Made by a program: the position numbers and the translations under genes | Part shown: one piece after another, positions 8,776-17,378 of the stretch | Position numbering within the stretch: position 1 is the stretch's first letter | Layout: the number at the start of each line of letters is the position of its first letter | Notes under the pieces: generated by a model | What the model saw: the letters and a program-made list of their open reading frames with translations, nothing else | What the model was told of the DNA's origin: nothing | The model's database searches: none | Assembly (NCBI RefSeq): GCF_028736925.1 | Contig: NZ_JAQZAT010000001.1 | Coordinates: forward strand, 186,001-250,000 | DNA length: 64,000 bases | From: Flavivirga sp. 57AJ16 | GTDB lineage: Bacteria; Bacteroidota; Bacteroidia; Flavobacteriales; Flavobacteriaceae | Direction of reading: 5' to 3'

Positions 8776-10209
8776 ATGCTTTCTTATAATTTTACATACG
8801 AGCTTAAATTACTTATCCGTAACAAGTGGCTGCCAATTCTTGGCTTATTACTTGTTATAACGTTTGCCTTTGCAGCATTTAACGGAAATTCCAGAACACA
8901 AAAGCGCATAAAGGAAATAACAAATATTGAAACAAAAACAGAGCTGAGTGATGCTAATATGCTCAAACTTTTAGATTCTGTGGAAAAGGGGCTGGAAGTT
9001 AAAACCAGTTTTAGAAATATTCCCAATACACCTATGGCCATAGGCTATCAACATCCCAGAGCAGTAACCATGACACCAAACGGTATGAGCGCTATCGCCA
9101 TTGGTCAAAGTGATATTTTTACCGATGTTATTATGCCTATAACGGTTGACGACGATTTTGGTATTGATTTTACTGAAATGACAAGTTCTATACAGTTATT
9201 ATTTGGAAGTTTTGATCTTACATTTGTAATTATTTATTTGTTGCCTTTGCTCATTATTGCTTTTTCATACAATATTCTATCGGCTGAAAAAGAGCGTGGA
9301 GCGCTTCGCCTATTAGCATCACAACCTGTTTCTATTTATAAATGGATATTTCAAAAAATGCTACTCCGCTTTTTTTGGCTAAGCCAAATTGTGATTGTTG
9401 CATTGGTGATCTCATTTTTAATTAATAACATTGACCTTGCCCAAATTCAATTTATCTGGTTACTAGGACTTATATTGGTGTATATACTGTTTTGGTTTTC
9501 CCTATCGTTTTTAATTAATCTGCTGGGTAGTTCTTCTGCTAAAAATGCGGTGTTTTTAATTGGCTTATGGGTGTTTTTTGTATTATTAATCCCCTCTTCC
9601 ATAAACCAAATAGCGCATAGCATTTACCCCATACCTTCCAGGAACAAAATGGTAAATACTATGCGAACATTAAAAGTGGATGTTTCTAAAAAACAAGATA
9701 AGGTGTTAGATCATTATTTAAGAGATCATCCCGAATTAGCGTCAAAAGAAGAAGACAAAGGGAACTATACTTTCTGGCATAAATATATGGCAAGCTTAGA
9801 TTTAGTTGCTCAAGAAATAAACCCCTTATTCTCTTTATATGACGAACAACTTGAAGCGCAACAATCTTGGGTTAAAAAATGGACATGGCTATCACCTTCT
9901 TTAGTCATTAATAAAGAAATGAATCGTATTTCTGGGAATTCTACTGCTGATTATCAAAATTTTAAAAATCAAGCTTTGGCATTTTCTAAACATTGGAGAA
10001 ACCATTTAATCTTTATGCTATATAATAAGCAGCCTTTTACAACAAAAGACTATCGTACCTTACCAAAATTCACCTATAAACCTTTAAAGTTAAATGGTAT
10101 TGGTAAGCATATAGTCATAGAGCTTATACTTTGTGTCCTTATTGGCTTATTGGCTGTATTTCTATTTAAAAAGCGATTACAAAAAGGAATTGCTATTTTA
10201 AACAATTAG
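8776..10209 (+). CDS. ABC-2 type permease with DUF3526-like architecture (second)
   Basis: This 477-residue paralogue of the preceding permease starts one base after its stop codon. It has the same topology: an N-terminal helix (LPILGLLLVITFAFAAF), a soluble domain, a central helix cluster that includes FSYNILSAEKERGALRLLASQP next to the membrane, a second soluble domain and a final helix before FKKRLQKG. The AEKERGALRLL motif corresponds to TKEKEGGTDVLL in the first permease. Transported substrate is unknown; the operon has no receptor or secretion partner in the window. Confidence 0.88.
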   Translation: MLSYNFTYELKLLIRNKWLPILGLLLVITFAFAAFNGNSRTQKRIKEITNIETKTELSDANMLKLLDSVEKGLEVKTSFRNIPNTPMAIGYQHPRAVTMTPNGMSAIAIGQSDIFTDVIMPITVDDDFGIDFTEMTSSIQLLFGSFDLTFVIIYLLPLLIIAFSYNILSAEKERGALRLLASQPVSIYKWIFQKMLLRFFWLSQIVIVALVISFLINNIDLAQIQFIWLLGLILVYILFWFSLSFLINLLGSSSAKNAVFLIGLWVFFVLLIPSSINQIAHSIYPIPSRNKMVNTMRTLKVDVSKKQDKVLDHYLRDHPELASKEEDKGNYTFWHKYMASLDLVAQEINPLFSLYDEQLEAQQSWVKKWTWLSPSLVINKEMNRISGNSTADYQNFKNQALAFSKHWRNHLIFMLYNKQPFTTKDYRTLPKFTYKPLKLNGIGKHIVIELILCVLIGLLAVFLFKKRLQKGIAILNN

Positions 10210-10262
10210 ATTTGGACTGAGTCGTCCTAAAATAGGTTGGCAATTTTAATAAATTAAAAAAA

Positions 10263-10461
10263 AGGCTGTCTGAAAAGTGTCATTCTGAATATTACCGAGA
10301 AACAAAATATATTTTGTTTTGAAGGTAGCTGAGAAGCTGTTATGAATCTCTTAAAAACATAATATATAGATTTAAAAAACTATAAGATTCTTCACTATAG
10401 CCTGTACTGAGCGTAGTCGAAGTACTCTGAATGACAAATTTTATTACTTTTCAGACTGCCT
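10263..10461. repeat. Inverted-terminal repeat element, family C, copy 1
   Basis: The ends AGGCTGTCTGAAAAGT and (reverse complement) AGGCAGTCTGAAAAGT are inverted around about 170 bases that contain CATTCTGAAT...GAATGAC. A related element lies at 57354-57461, with the same ends and the same inner GTCATTCAGAG and GAATCTCTTAAAAA-type segments. It fills the gap between convergent genes and could form a long stem that also ends transcription. Confidence 0.65.
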
Positions 10462-10493
10462 CTTTTTTTAAGTCATTCCTTGAGTTTTCTATT

Positions 10494-10826
10494 TTAACTC
10501 TCTGGTGCTAACTCAACCTCTAGACCCTGCATCTCTGGAGTTATTTGTATCTGGCATCCCAGACGACTATTATCTTTTACATCAAAAGCTTCAGCGAGCA
10601 TCGCCTCTTCATCGTCGCTCATTTCTGGCAATTCTGTTTCGCTTACCACATAGCATTGGCATGATGCACACATAGCCATCCCCCCACAGACACCAATAGT
10701 GCCTTCGGGAGCCAGTTCATAAGACCTTACAACTTCCATAAGGTTCATTGCCATATCTGTTGGTGCGACAACCTCATGCAATTTACCTTCTCTATCTGTT
10801 ATTTTTATATTGATATCAACCATCAT
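10494..10826 (-). CDS. [2Fe-2S] ferredoxin, adrenodoxin type
   Basis: The 110-residue soluble electron carrier has a plant/adrenodoxin-type cluster loop, C-x5-C-x2-C in GVCGGMAMCASCQC (about residues 46-59), and the fourth cysteine in SRLGCQIQITPEM. These features match vertebrate-type Isc ferredoxins. It precedes genes for a 2-oxoacid:ferredoxin oxidoreductase on the opposite side, and Nfu and Mrp lie nearby, so a role in electron supply or Fe-S cluster assembly is likely. The start may be the first or second of two adjacent ATG codons. Confidence 0.92.
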   Translation of the reverse strand: MMVDINIKITDREGKLHEVVAPTDMAMNLMEVVRSYELAPEGTIGVCGGMAMCASCQCYVVSETELPEMSDDEEAMLAEAFDVKDNSRLGCQIQITPEMQGLEVELAPES

Positions 10827-11094
10827 TTTAGTGCAAAAATTTCACCAAAAATAATACTTAATTTAGAATAAAAAAATTAATTCCTACTAAAATGGTAGGA
10901 ATTTAAGAAAATAAATTATTTTTGCTCTATTAATTAAGGGCATTTATTTAAAAATAAACCTGTTTTTAGGGTATAATCCCTAATAGGTAAGTATCTTCAT
11001 CAAGTGCGTAAAGATCAAGACGGGAGATGAACTAACCTCTTTCTTAAAAGCAATTAAAAAGCAAGGCATGAAATAGGTTTATGTATGTTTTTAA

Positions 11095-12105
11095 TTAAAA
11101 CACCTGGTAAATATCTCCCGAGAAAAACAGATCGTCTGTTTTACTAAACTTAGATTTACTCTTTACTTCGGCAGTTAAGGCATTCTTTCTTTCTTCAAAG
11201 GTGACATCTTCAAAGCTCCTAATAATACCAGTAACCAACGGGTATCTTAATCTAACCAGCATTTGATGCAATGTGGGATCTTGTTCTTTGGCATTATGAA
11301 TTAATATATCCTTTTCTGTTATTCCATTTTCACCTACAGTAACGACTTCCAGTTTTAAACCGTTTAACACCAACCCTTTGTCTTTTTCTTTACCAAAAAT
11401 CATCGGCTCGCCATGTTTAACATATAGCTGCTTATCTTCCCTTACTTTCTTGTCTGTAAATTTATCGAAACAACCATCATTAAAAATTGGACAGTTTTGT
11501 AATACTTCTATTAAAGACGTCCCTTTAAATTTTTCGCATTCAATAAAAATTTGGGTCAATTCTTTGGGGGTATTTCCTCCTATTCTAGCAAAGAATCGTG
11601 CTTGTGCACCTATCGCTAATTCACCAGGAGAAAACGGTGGTTGCGTATTACCATAAGGCGATGATTTTGTTTTTTGTCCTATCAAAGATGTTGGTGAGAA
11701 TTGACCTTTGGTCAAGCCATAAATTTCATTATTGAACAATATAATATTCAAATTTACATTTCTACGCAATACATGAATAAAGTGGTTGCCACCAATTGCC
11801 ATAGAGTCCCCATCACCAGTAATTACCCATACGCTCAAGTCCGGGTTTGCCATTTTAACACCCGTTGCAATGGCCGGAGCTCTTCCATGTATGCTGTGCA
11901 TGCCATAAGTATTCATATAATAAGGGAATCGCGACGAACATCCAATACCAGAAATAAAAACGACATTTTCTTTTTTAATGCCCATTTCTGGAAGTGCTTT
12001 TTGCATGGCACGTAAAATAACATAGTCATCACAACCTGGACACCACCTTACTTCTTGATCGCTAGCAAAATCCTTAAAAGTGTATTTTTTTACAGTGGCT
12101 TCCAT
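11095..12105 (-). CDS. korB: 2-oxoglutarate/2-oxoacid:ferredoxin oxidoreductase subunit beta
   Basis: The beta subunit binds thiamine pyrophosphate and a 4Fe-4S cluster and carries out oxidative decarboxylation of a 2-oxoacid to acyl-CoA with reduction of ferredoxin. The 336-residue protein shows the conserved CPGCDDY near residue 18, GIGCSSRFPYY, the TPP motif GDGDSMAIGGNHF and NNEIYGLTKGQ. Substrate (2-oxoglutarate most likely) is inferred from the KorAB subfamily. The alpha gene ends 7 bases upstream, so the two are one operon. Confidence 0.93.
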   Translation of the reverse strand: MEATVKKYTFKDFASDQEVRWCPGCDDYVILRAMQKALPEMGIKKENVVFISGIGCSSRFPYYMNTYGMHSIHGRAPAIATGVKMANPDLSVWVITGDGDSMAIGGNHFIHVLRRNVNLNIILFNNEIYGLTKGQFSPTSLIGQKTKSSPYGNTQPPFSPGELAIGAQARFFARIGGNTPKELTQIFIECEKFKGTSLIEVLQNCPIFNDGCFDKFTDKKVREDKQLYVKHGEPMIFGKEKDKGLVLNGLKLEVVTVGENGITEKDILIHNAKEQDPTLHQMLVRLRYPLVTGIIRSFEDVTFEERKNALTAEVKSKSKFSKTDDLFFSGDIYQVF

Positions 12106-12112
12106 AACTTAC

Positions 12113-13969
12113 CTATTTTACTAATTGCTTAAATTTTTCTGCCAACTCACCATTTCCAAAAGGGAGTCCTTGCACCTTATTATACTGTAATAAATCTAAA
12201 TTATTAAAATTGATCTTCAAAATTTTAGCAAACTGCCCACTATTTAATTCGCAAACAATAATCTTTTTAAATTTACTAAAAACGGTTTCTGTATTTTTTG
12301 GCAATGGATTAATATAATTAAAATGTGCTAAACCTATACCGTTAAGACCTTCTTCGTTCAATCTTTTTACGGCAGTATACAACGACCCGTAGGTGCCTCC
12401 CCAACCAACAACCAACAAATCCCCTTCTTCGGTAAACTCGGTAGATAAATCCGGGATGTAATTTTGCACACGTTTAATTTTTTCAGCTCTAATTTTGGTC
12501 ATATACTCATGGTTTTCGGGAATATAAGACACATTACCTGTAATCTTATCTTTTTCCAACCCGCCTATTCTATGTTCAAATTGAGGGGTTCCCGGGATGG
12601 CCCAATTCCGAGCAAGTGTTTCCTTATTCCTATCATAAGGATGCCAGTTTTCATGATATTTAGAAACTATATTATTCTTTATTTCCGGCATGTCCTTAAC
12701 AGATCGTATTTTCCATGGTGCCGAACCATTGGCTATGTAACCATCTGATAATAAAATTACAGGCGTCATATGTTCTAAGGTCATTTTTGCTGCCTGATAT
12801 GCAAAATCAAAACAGTTAGCAGGGGTACTTGCTGCAATAACAATAACCGGGCTTTCTCCATTTCTTCCATACATAGACTGTAATAAGTCCGATTGTTCTG
12901 TTTTTGTAGGCAGGCCCGTAGATGGGCCTCCTCGTTGTACATTAACAACCACCAAAGGCAGCTCTACTATCATGGCTAAGCCCAGGGCTTCTCCTTTTAA
13001 AGCCAGACCTGGGCCCGATGTGGTCGTGATTGCTAAACCTCCAGCAAAAGAAGCGCCTATGGCAGCTGTAATACCTGCAATCTCATCTTCGGCCTGTAGT
13101 GCTTTTACTCCAAAGTGTTTATGCTTAACAAGCTCATGAAGAATATCAGAGGCTGGTGTAATAGGATACGACCCCAGGAACAGCTCTAAACCCGTTTTCT
13201 CTGAAGCAGCTAAAAAGCCCCAGGCAGTTGCCGTATTCCCCATAATAATTCTATAAGTCCCAGCAGACATCTTTGCAGGTGCTATGGTATATGCATTGGG
13301 TATGAGCTCTAAAGTTTCGGCAAAATATAAACCCGCATTCAAAACCTTGGTATTCGCTTCAATAATTTCAGGCCTGGATTTAAACTTTTTATTAAAAAAA
13401 CCTATGGTATGATCGGGAGAGCGATTATACATCCAATAAACCATGCCTAAAGCAAACATATTTTTACTTCTGGTAATACTTTTATTGTCCAAGCCTTCAA
13501 CACCTTTTAACGTCTCTTTAGTTAATGATGTCATGGCCACCTCAATAACCCGATAATTTTCAAGGCTATTATCTTCTAAAGGATTAGAGTCATATTGTGC
13601 TTTTTCTAAATTCTTTTTTGTAAACGCATCTGTATCTACAATAATGGTATGACCGGGTTTTACAGCATGCAAGTTTGTTTTTAAGCCAGCAGGGTTCATC
13701 GCCACCAATAAATCCACCTCATCACCGGGCGTACTAATCTGAACACTTCCAATATGTACTTGAAAACCCGAGACCCCATACAAACTGCCTTGAGGTGCTC
13801 TTATTTCTGCCGGATAATTGGGAAACGTAGCTATGTCATTACCAAACATGGCTGAAGTATCGGAAAACTGCGTGCCAGTTAATTGCATGCCGTCTCCAGA
13901 ATCTCCTACAAACCTAATAATTACAGCTTCAAGAATTTCATGCTGTTTATGTGATTGTATTGTAGCCAT
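12113..13969 (-). CDS. korA: 2-oxoglutarate/2-oxoacid:ferredoxin oxidoreductase subunit alpha
   Basis: This 618-residue fused gamma-alpha subunit is the normal form for KorA of Bacteroidota. The N-terminal gamma domain has IIRFVGDSGDGMQLTG (about residues 17-32). The alpha part has the pyrimidine-binding region (GNTATAWGFLAAS, LGSYPITPASDIL, LQAEDEIAGI, TTSGPGLALKGEALGLA) and a C-terminal transketolase-like domain. It forms the active enzyme with KorB directly downstream. The start ATG at 13969 faces a decayed 4Fe-4S ferredoxin gene on the other strand. Confidence 0.94.
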   Translation of the reverse strand: MATIQSHKQHEILEAVIIRFVGDSGDGMQLTGTQFSDTSAMFGNDIATFPNYPAEIRAPQGSLYGVSGFQVHIGSVQISTPGDEVDLLVAMNPAGLKTNLHAVKPGHTIIVDTDAFTKKNLEKAQYDSNPLEDNSLENYRVIEVAMTSLTKETLKGVEGLDNKSITRSKNMFALGMVYWMYNRSPDHTIGFFNKKFKSRPEIIEANTKVLNAGLYFAETLELIPNAYTIAPAKMSAGTYRIIMGNTATAWGFLAASEKTGLELFLGSYPITPASDILHELVKHKHFGVKALQAEDEIAGITAAIGASFAGGLAITTTSGPGLALKGEALGLAMIVELPLVVVNVQRGGPSTGLPTKTEQSDLLQSMYGRNGESPVIVIAASTPANCFDFAYQAAKMTLEHMTPVILLSDGYIANGSAPWKIRSVKDMPEIKNNIVSKYHENWHPYDRNKETLARNWAIPGTPQFEHRIGGLEKDKITGNVSYIPENHEYMTKIRAEKIKRVQNYIPDLSTEFTEEGDLLVVGWGGTYGSLYTAVKRLNEEGLNGIGLAHFNYINPLPKNTETVFSKFKKIIVCELNSGQFAKILKINFNNLDLLQYNKVQGLPFGNGELAEKFKQLVK

Positions 13970-14145
13970 ATGACATTAATGATTATCAAAATTTAAGCTA
14001 AAAATTTTGTCTTTAGGTAAAAGTATATCTTTAGATAGTTACCAAATATAATTTCACTTTGTGGTATTCAACATGGCTTTATTAGCCTTAAAACCAGAAA
14101 TCTAATCTAAATTTACAAATATTTATTTTATTAAATGTTCTAATT

Positions 14146-14645
14146 ATGGCTATTATTATAACAGACGAATGTATTAATTGCGATGCTTGTATTGCGGAGT
14201 ATCTAAATAGTACGATTTCTGAGCCTGACCAAGAATGAGCCTATTTAGAAGAGACTGCTTTAAACGGTAACGTCACGCTTGTTAACGGAGAAGATGCTGA
14301 TGCTGTAAAGTGAGCGATCCCATATCTGATGAGTTTATTATATTGTACCTAGAAAAGTGAGAGAATGCAAAGGATTCCATGAGGAACCTTAGGGCGTGCC
14401 TGATGAAGACCATGTTATACCAATTAGAATATAAAATGTCGCATGTCGACTCGTTTACCCAATCAAGTTGAGTACAGGCTTTTTTAAATTTAAAAGCCTA
14501 GTTCATAAATTCCGTAGCAACACTATGCAATCTAATCACAGCGTTTTTACATTTAAAAATAACTTCGGCTTTAATACGACATTTTATACTCAAATTGGTA
14601 TTAAACCTAAAGAGGTTTTACTTGATAAAAGAAACTTGGTTGTAT
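14146..14645 (+). pseudogene. Decayed 4Fe-4S dicluster ferredoxin gene, interrupted by a repeat element
   Basis: The frame begins ATG and reads MAIIITDECINCDAC, the first cluster motif of the about 115-residue flavobacterial ferredoxins. The fourth cysteine of that motif is lost (TAT, Tyr). In-frame TGA codons and frameshifts follow. Further on, in other frames, SDEF, CKGFHEEP and VPDEDHV can still be read, in the order expected for the second cluster region; its cysteine-rich core is missing. At 14417 a terminal-inverted-repeat element interrupts the frame, and after it EVLLDKRNL resembles the family's C-terminus. It diverges from korA, its likely former partner. Confidence 0.8.
14417..14601. 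repeat. MITE-like element, family A, copy 1 (185 bases)
   Basis: The ends are inverted repeats: ATACCAATTAGAATATAAAA on the left, and the reverse complement of the right end begins ATACCAATTTGAGTATAAAA. An inner segment of about 130 bases matches the element at 55129-55289 in opposite orientation with few differences. This copy has about 24 extra bases near its left end. TA next to each CC/GG end would fit a TA target duplication, as in IS630/mariner-type transposition, but that is inference. It encodes no transposase. Confidence 0.8.
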
Positions 14646-14681
14646 GCAGAATAAAAACTACTAAAATCTATAGTTTTTAAT

Positions 14682-14921
14682 TTATTCAATATTTATAACC
14701 TGCTCTATTTGTGGCGCATACTTTTTTATGGTCATTTCTACACCAGATTTTAGTGTCATTTGATTAACACTACAGCCTACACACGCTCCCTTTAATTGAA
14801 CTTTAACCAAGTTATCGTTTTCTATGGAGAGTAGAGAAATATCACCGCCATCGCTTTGTAAAAACGGACGGATCTCCTCTAAGGCTTTCTCAACATTTAC
14901 TTTAAGTTCTTCTGAAGTCAT
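14682..14921 (-). CDS. NifU-like (Nfu C-terminal domain) Fe-S scaffold protein
   Basis: The 79-residue protein is the NifU C-terminal domain alone. It starts with EKALEEIRPFLQSDGGDISLL and has the cluster-binding C-x2-C in GACVGCSVNQMTLKSGVE near residues 47-50. Such proteins hold a 4Fe-4S cluster and pass it to target enzymes. It lies 54 bases downstream of mrp on the same strand, a combination that supports a role in Fe-S protein maturation, perhaps for the neighbouring KorAB and ferredoxin. Confidence 0.92.
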   Translation of the reverse strand: MTSEELKVNVEKALEEIRPFLQSDGGDISLLSIENDNLVKVQLKGACVGCSVNQMTLKSGVEMTIKKYAPQIEQVINIE

Positions 14922-14936
14922 CTGTTATTTTTTCCT

Positions 14937-14966
14937 CTCCCCAGCCCTCTCCAAAGGAGAAGAAAT
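14937..14966. repeat. Short pyrimidine-rich palindrome between mrp and nfu
   Basis: The stretch CCTCTCCCCAGCCCTCTCC is followed by AAAGGAGAAG, giving an imperfect hairpin. It resembles the CCCCTCC...CCTCCCC / GGGGAGG palindromes found in frame within leuS (60491, 61212) and so seems to be one of that short-repeat group. Confidence 0.5.
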
Positions 14967-14975
14967 AAGGAGCTT

Positions 14976-16112
14976 TTATTTTTTTACTGCTGAACACCCA
15001 GCCATTGTTGTTATTTTTATTGCTTCTGTAGGAGGTAAATCACTATTTCGCTTTACTACTTCTTCAACAATATTCTGTGTTAACTTTTCAAACGCTTTTT
15101 CTAAGGGTGTAGCGGTTTGTAAAGCCGCTGGGCGACCAACATCCCCTGCTTCCCTTATACTTTGTACTAAGGGCAGCTCTCCTAAAAAACGCACTTTTAA
15201 GTCCTCTGCCAAATTTTTAGCACCTTCTTTTCCGAAAATATAATATTTATTATCTGGCAGTTCTTCAGGTGTAAAGTATGCCATATTTTCTAAAATTCCT
15301 AATACTGGCACATTAATACTTTCTTGTTGAAACATGGCAACCCCTTTTTTAGCATCTGCCAAGGCTACATTTTGGGGTGTACTTACCACTACTGCTCCAG
15401 TAATTGGAAGGGATTGCATGATACTTAAATGAATATCGCCAGTTCCTGGAGGTAAATCCAAAAGCAAAAAATCCAAGGTTCCCCAATGTGCATCAAAAAT
15501 CATTTGATTTAATGCTTTTGCAGCCATAGGCCCTCTCCAAACTACCGCTTGATTGGGCTGCGTAAAAAAACCAATAGATAATACTTTTACCCCGTAATTC
15601 TCTACAGGTTTCATTTTAGACTTTCCATTAATGTTTACTGCTAAGGGTCTTTCTGCCTCTACATCGAACATAATAGGAATAGATGGCCCATAAATGTCGG
15701 CATCTAAAATACCTACCTTAAAGCCCATTTTAGCCAAGGTCACTGCTAAATTTGCTGTTATTGTAGATTTACCTACCCCTCCTTTACCCGATGCTACGGC
15801 TATTATATTTTTAATTCCGGGTATCGGATGACCTTTAATAACATTTACTTTTGGTTTTTCGGGAGCCTCTACTTTTATATTCACTTTAATTTTAGCTTTT
15901 TCGTAAACTTGCTCGTGAATCGTTTTTAAAATATCTACTTCGGTACGTTTTTTTGCTTGTAAACTAGGATTTTTAATAATCATATCTACAATAACTTCGT
16001 CTCCAAAAGTAATGACATTCGTCACCGCACCGCTTTCAACCATGTTTTGTCCTTCTCCGGGTACCGTTATAGATTCTAATGCTTTTAATATATCTTGTTT
16101 ATTAAGCTTCAT
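14976..16112 (-). CDS. Mrp/NBP35-type ATP-binding protein (ApbC)
   Basis: Mrp-type P-loop NTPases act as Fe-S cluster carriers. The 378-residue protein has an N-terminal MIP18/DUF59 domain (about residues 5-80), then the deviant Walker A GKGGVGKSTITANLA (about residues 109-123), switch region LDADIYGPSIP, and LLLDLPPGTGDIHLS. A cysteine lies near the C-terminus (AGCSAVKK). It heads a short minus-strand unit with nfu. A TATCTTTG -7 element lies 27 bases upstream. Confidence 0.93.
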   Translation of the reverse strand: MKLNKQDILKALESITVPGEGQNMVESGAVTNVITFGDEVIVDMIIKNPSLQAKKRTEVDILKTIHEQVYEKAKIKVNIKVEAPEKPKVNVIKGHPIPGIKNIIAVASGKGGVGKSTITANLAVTLAKMGFKVGILDADIYGPSIPIMFDVEAERPLAVNINGKSKMKPVENYGVKVLSIGFFTQPNQAVVWRGPMAAKALNQMIFDAHWGTLDFLLLDLPPGTGDIHLSIMQSLPITGAVVVSTPQNVALADAKKGVAMFQQESINVPVLGILENMAYFTPEELPDNKYYIFGKEGAKNLAEDLKVRFLGELPLVQSIREAGDVGRPAALQTATPLEKAFEKLTQNIVEEVVKRNSDLPPTEAIKITTMAGCSAVKK

Positions 16113-16138
16113 TCCTTATTTAGATTTATTCTAAGACA

Positions 16139-16146
16139 CAAAGATA
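16139..16146 (-). promoter_or_regulatory. -7 promoter element before mrp
   Basis: On the minus strand the bases read TATCTTTG, a TAnnTTTG match, 27 bases before the mrp start codon. Confidence 0.5.
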
Positions 16147-16474
16147 CAGTGAATTGTTTAAAATTTAAAGCCATTTTATTGAAATGATTTATATGAGGAT
16201 TTGGTTTGTTTATAGGGAATAATTTATGTTATTATTTGTAAATTCTGTATAAATTAGTAAAAAATAAAAGGTATTAAACCCCAGAGCAAGCCATGTCCCT
16301 TAAAAATAGACCTTAGTGTCGTGGTATTAAACCTGGGATCCCGCTAAAAACAGAATGGGTCTGCCACGACTTAGGCGTGGTTCTACGGTCTGTTTTGAAT
16401 GCTTTGTTCGCTACTTTTCCTCCGCAATAAGTGTAGACCAAGACAAAATAATCGAAGAAATCCCTACTTATTTA

Positions 16475-16775
16475 CTATATAACGTGAGTTCGATGTAAGC
16501 ATAATATTATTGATCTGACTATCAATAATTTAGTCTTGGTTGTCAGGTTGAGTACTTCGGTAAACTCAGCACAGGCTCTGTCGAAACCCATTTAAATAGC
16601 TAGTTTTAATGACCTTTCGACTTTAGTTTATGCTGAGCCTTTCGACTTCGCTCAAGATAAACTATAGCCGAAGTACTCAAGGCGACAAATCGCTTTATTA
16701 GTGAATTTATTGTTAAAAACTCCCTTGCCTGCCTGTCTGCAGACAGGTTTTAAATCGAACTCACTTTATATAACT
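16475..16775. repeat. Inverted-repeat element with IS982-like ends
   Basis: The left end has TATATAACGTGAGTTCGAT and the right end the inverse ATCGAACTCACTTTATATAA, enclosing about 260 bases. The left end continues GTAAG and so resembles the sequence just after the decayed IS982-family gene (ACTTACGCCGAACTCA at about 48271), read in reverse. Inside lies a second inverted pair, TTGAGTACTTCGG (about 16549) and CCGAAGTACTCAA (about 16669), plus a CTGCCTGTCTGCAGACAGG palindrome. No transposase is encoded; a non-autonomous element is a plausible reading. Confidence 0.55.
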
Positions 16776-16903
16776 CTTGAACAATTTATTATTTAAACGT
16801 ATTATCCTACAAATTAAGTCGTTCAACTAATAATTTAATAATTATAAGGTTGAAATACACTTATAAACGACAAGCTACTGTAAACAAGCTATTTAACAAA
16901 CTT

Positions 16904-16919
16904 TGGCATCACTATTGTT
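16904..16919 (+). promoter_or_regulatory. Putative sigma-54 (-24/-12) promoter
   Basis: TGGCATCACTATTGTT fits the RpoN pattern TGGCAnnnnnnTTGnW with correct spacing. It is 54 bases before the gene at 16973. The same 16-base pattern, with one difference, stands before the gene at 22164. Confidence 0.45.
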
Positions 16920-16972
16920 TCTATAAGAGTATAATCTTCTTGATCTACATGAATCAAGTTTAAACAAAAAAG

Positions 16973-17362
16973 ATGTTTACATTTAAGAAAAAGACAATAA
17001 AAGAAGATGCTAAATTTATTATTGATATAGTATCCAATTACTCCAATAATGAGTCTATAAAAAAATTGATCTCTCCTATTTCTGATGAATATTTTTTGAT
17101 AGATGATAAAAACAAAATATCTATTTGTATAAGTGATGGAGAAGTAACACTATCTAATCATACCTTTCTATATAAGAAACTGTTTAACCTATCACTTACT
17201 GATAGGCTCAAAAAACAAATAAGAAAAGCCATAGAACAAGAAATGCAGCTTTTAAAGGAATCTCTTTTTAAAAACGAAACAGATCTGCTTTCAAAAATTG
17301 TAAATCTATCAACAAAAAAGAGCAACCCTTATATTATTAAACCCAACTTTAAAACTAGTTAA
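16973..17362 (+). CDS. Hypothetical protein
   Basis: I do not recognise this 129-residue protein. It has no signal peptide or membrane helix. It starts MFTFKKKTIKEDAKF and is charged and AT-rich in codon use. The middle part (YFLIDDKNKISICISDGEVTL) looks like beta strands, and the next part (TDRLKKQIRKAIEQEMQLLKES) like a long helix, followed by a basic tail. It stands alone after a long non-coding stretch and ends facing the alkyltransferase-like gene. The upstream sigma-54-like promoter hints at regulated expression. Confidence 0.6.
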   Translation: MFTFKKKTIKEDAKFIIDIVSNYSNNESIKKLISPISDEYFLIDDKNKISICISDGEVTLSNHTFLYKKLFNLSLTDRLKKQIRKAIEQEMQLLKESLFKNETDLLSKIVNLSTKKSNPYIIKPNFKTS

Positions 17363-17378
17363 AAACATAAACGTTTGT

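Larger units (their letters stand above)
16113..16972. other. Long non-coding gap with repeats and a sigma-54-like promoter
   Basis: No convincing protein or RNA gene is seen in 860 bases. It holds the mrp promoter at the left end, an unassigned GC-richer stretch at about 16270-16440 with an internal inverted repeat (GGTCTGCCACGACTTAGGCG-type), a large inverted-repeat element at 16475-16775, and a sigma-54-like promoter at 16904. Confidence 0.6.

Noticed and set aside
10827-11094. Possible small RNA or riboswitch between the [2Fe-2S] ferredoxin and korB genes
   Set aside because: Only weak local hairpins (AGGGTATAATCCCT) are present and no known motif could be recognised.
14468-14680. Open frame of 70 codons on the + strand
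   Set aside because: It lies mostly inside the family A repeat element and continues into the ferredoxin remnant; the second repeat copy does not preserve it.
14824-15243. 139-codon open frame antisense to nfu and mrp
   Set aside because: The minus-strand genes carry clear family motifs throughout; the antisense frame has none.
16475-16775. Possible CRISPR or tandem array
   Set aside because: The repeats are inverted pairs occurring once each, with no regular direct repeats or spacers.
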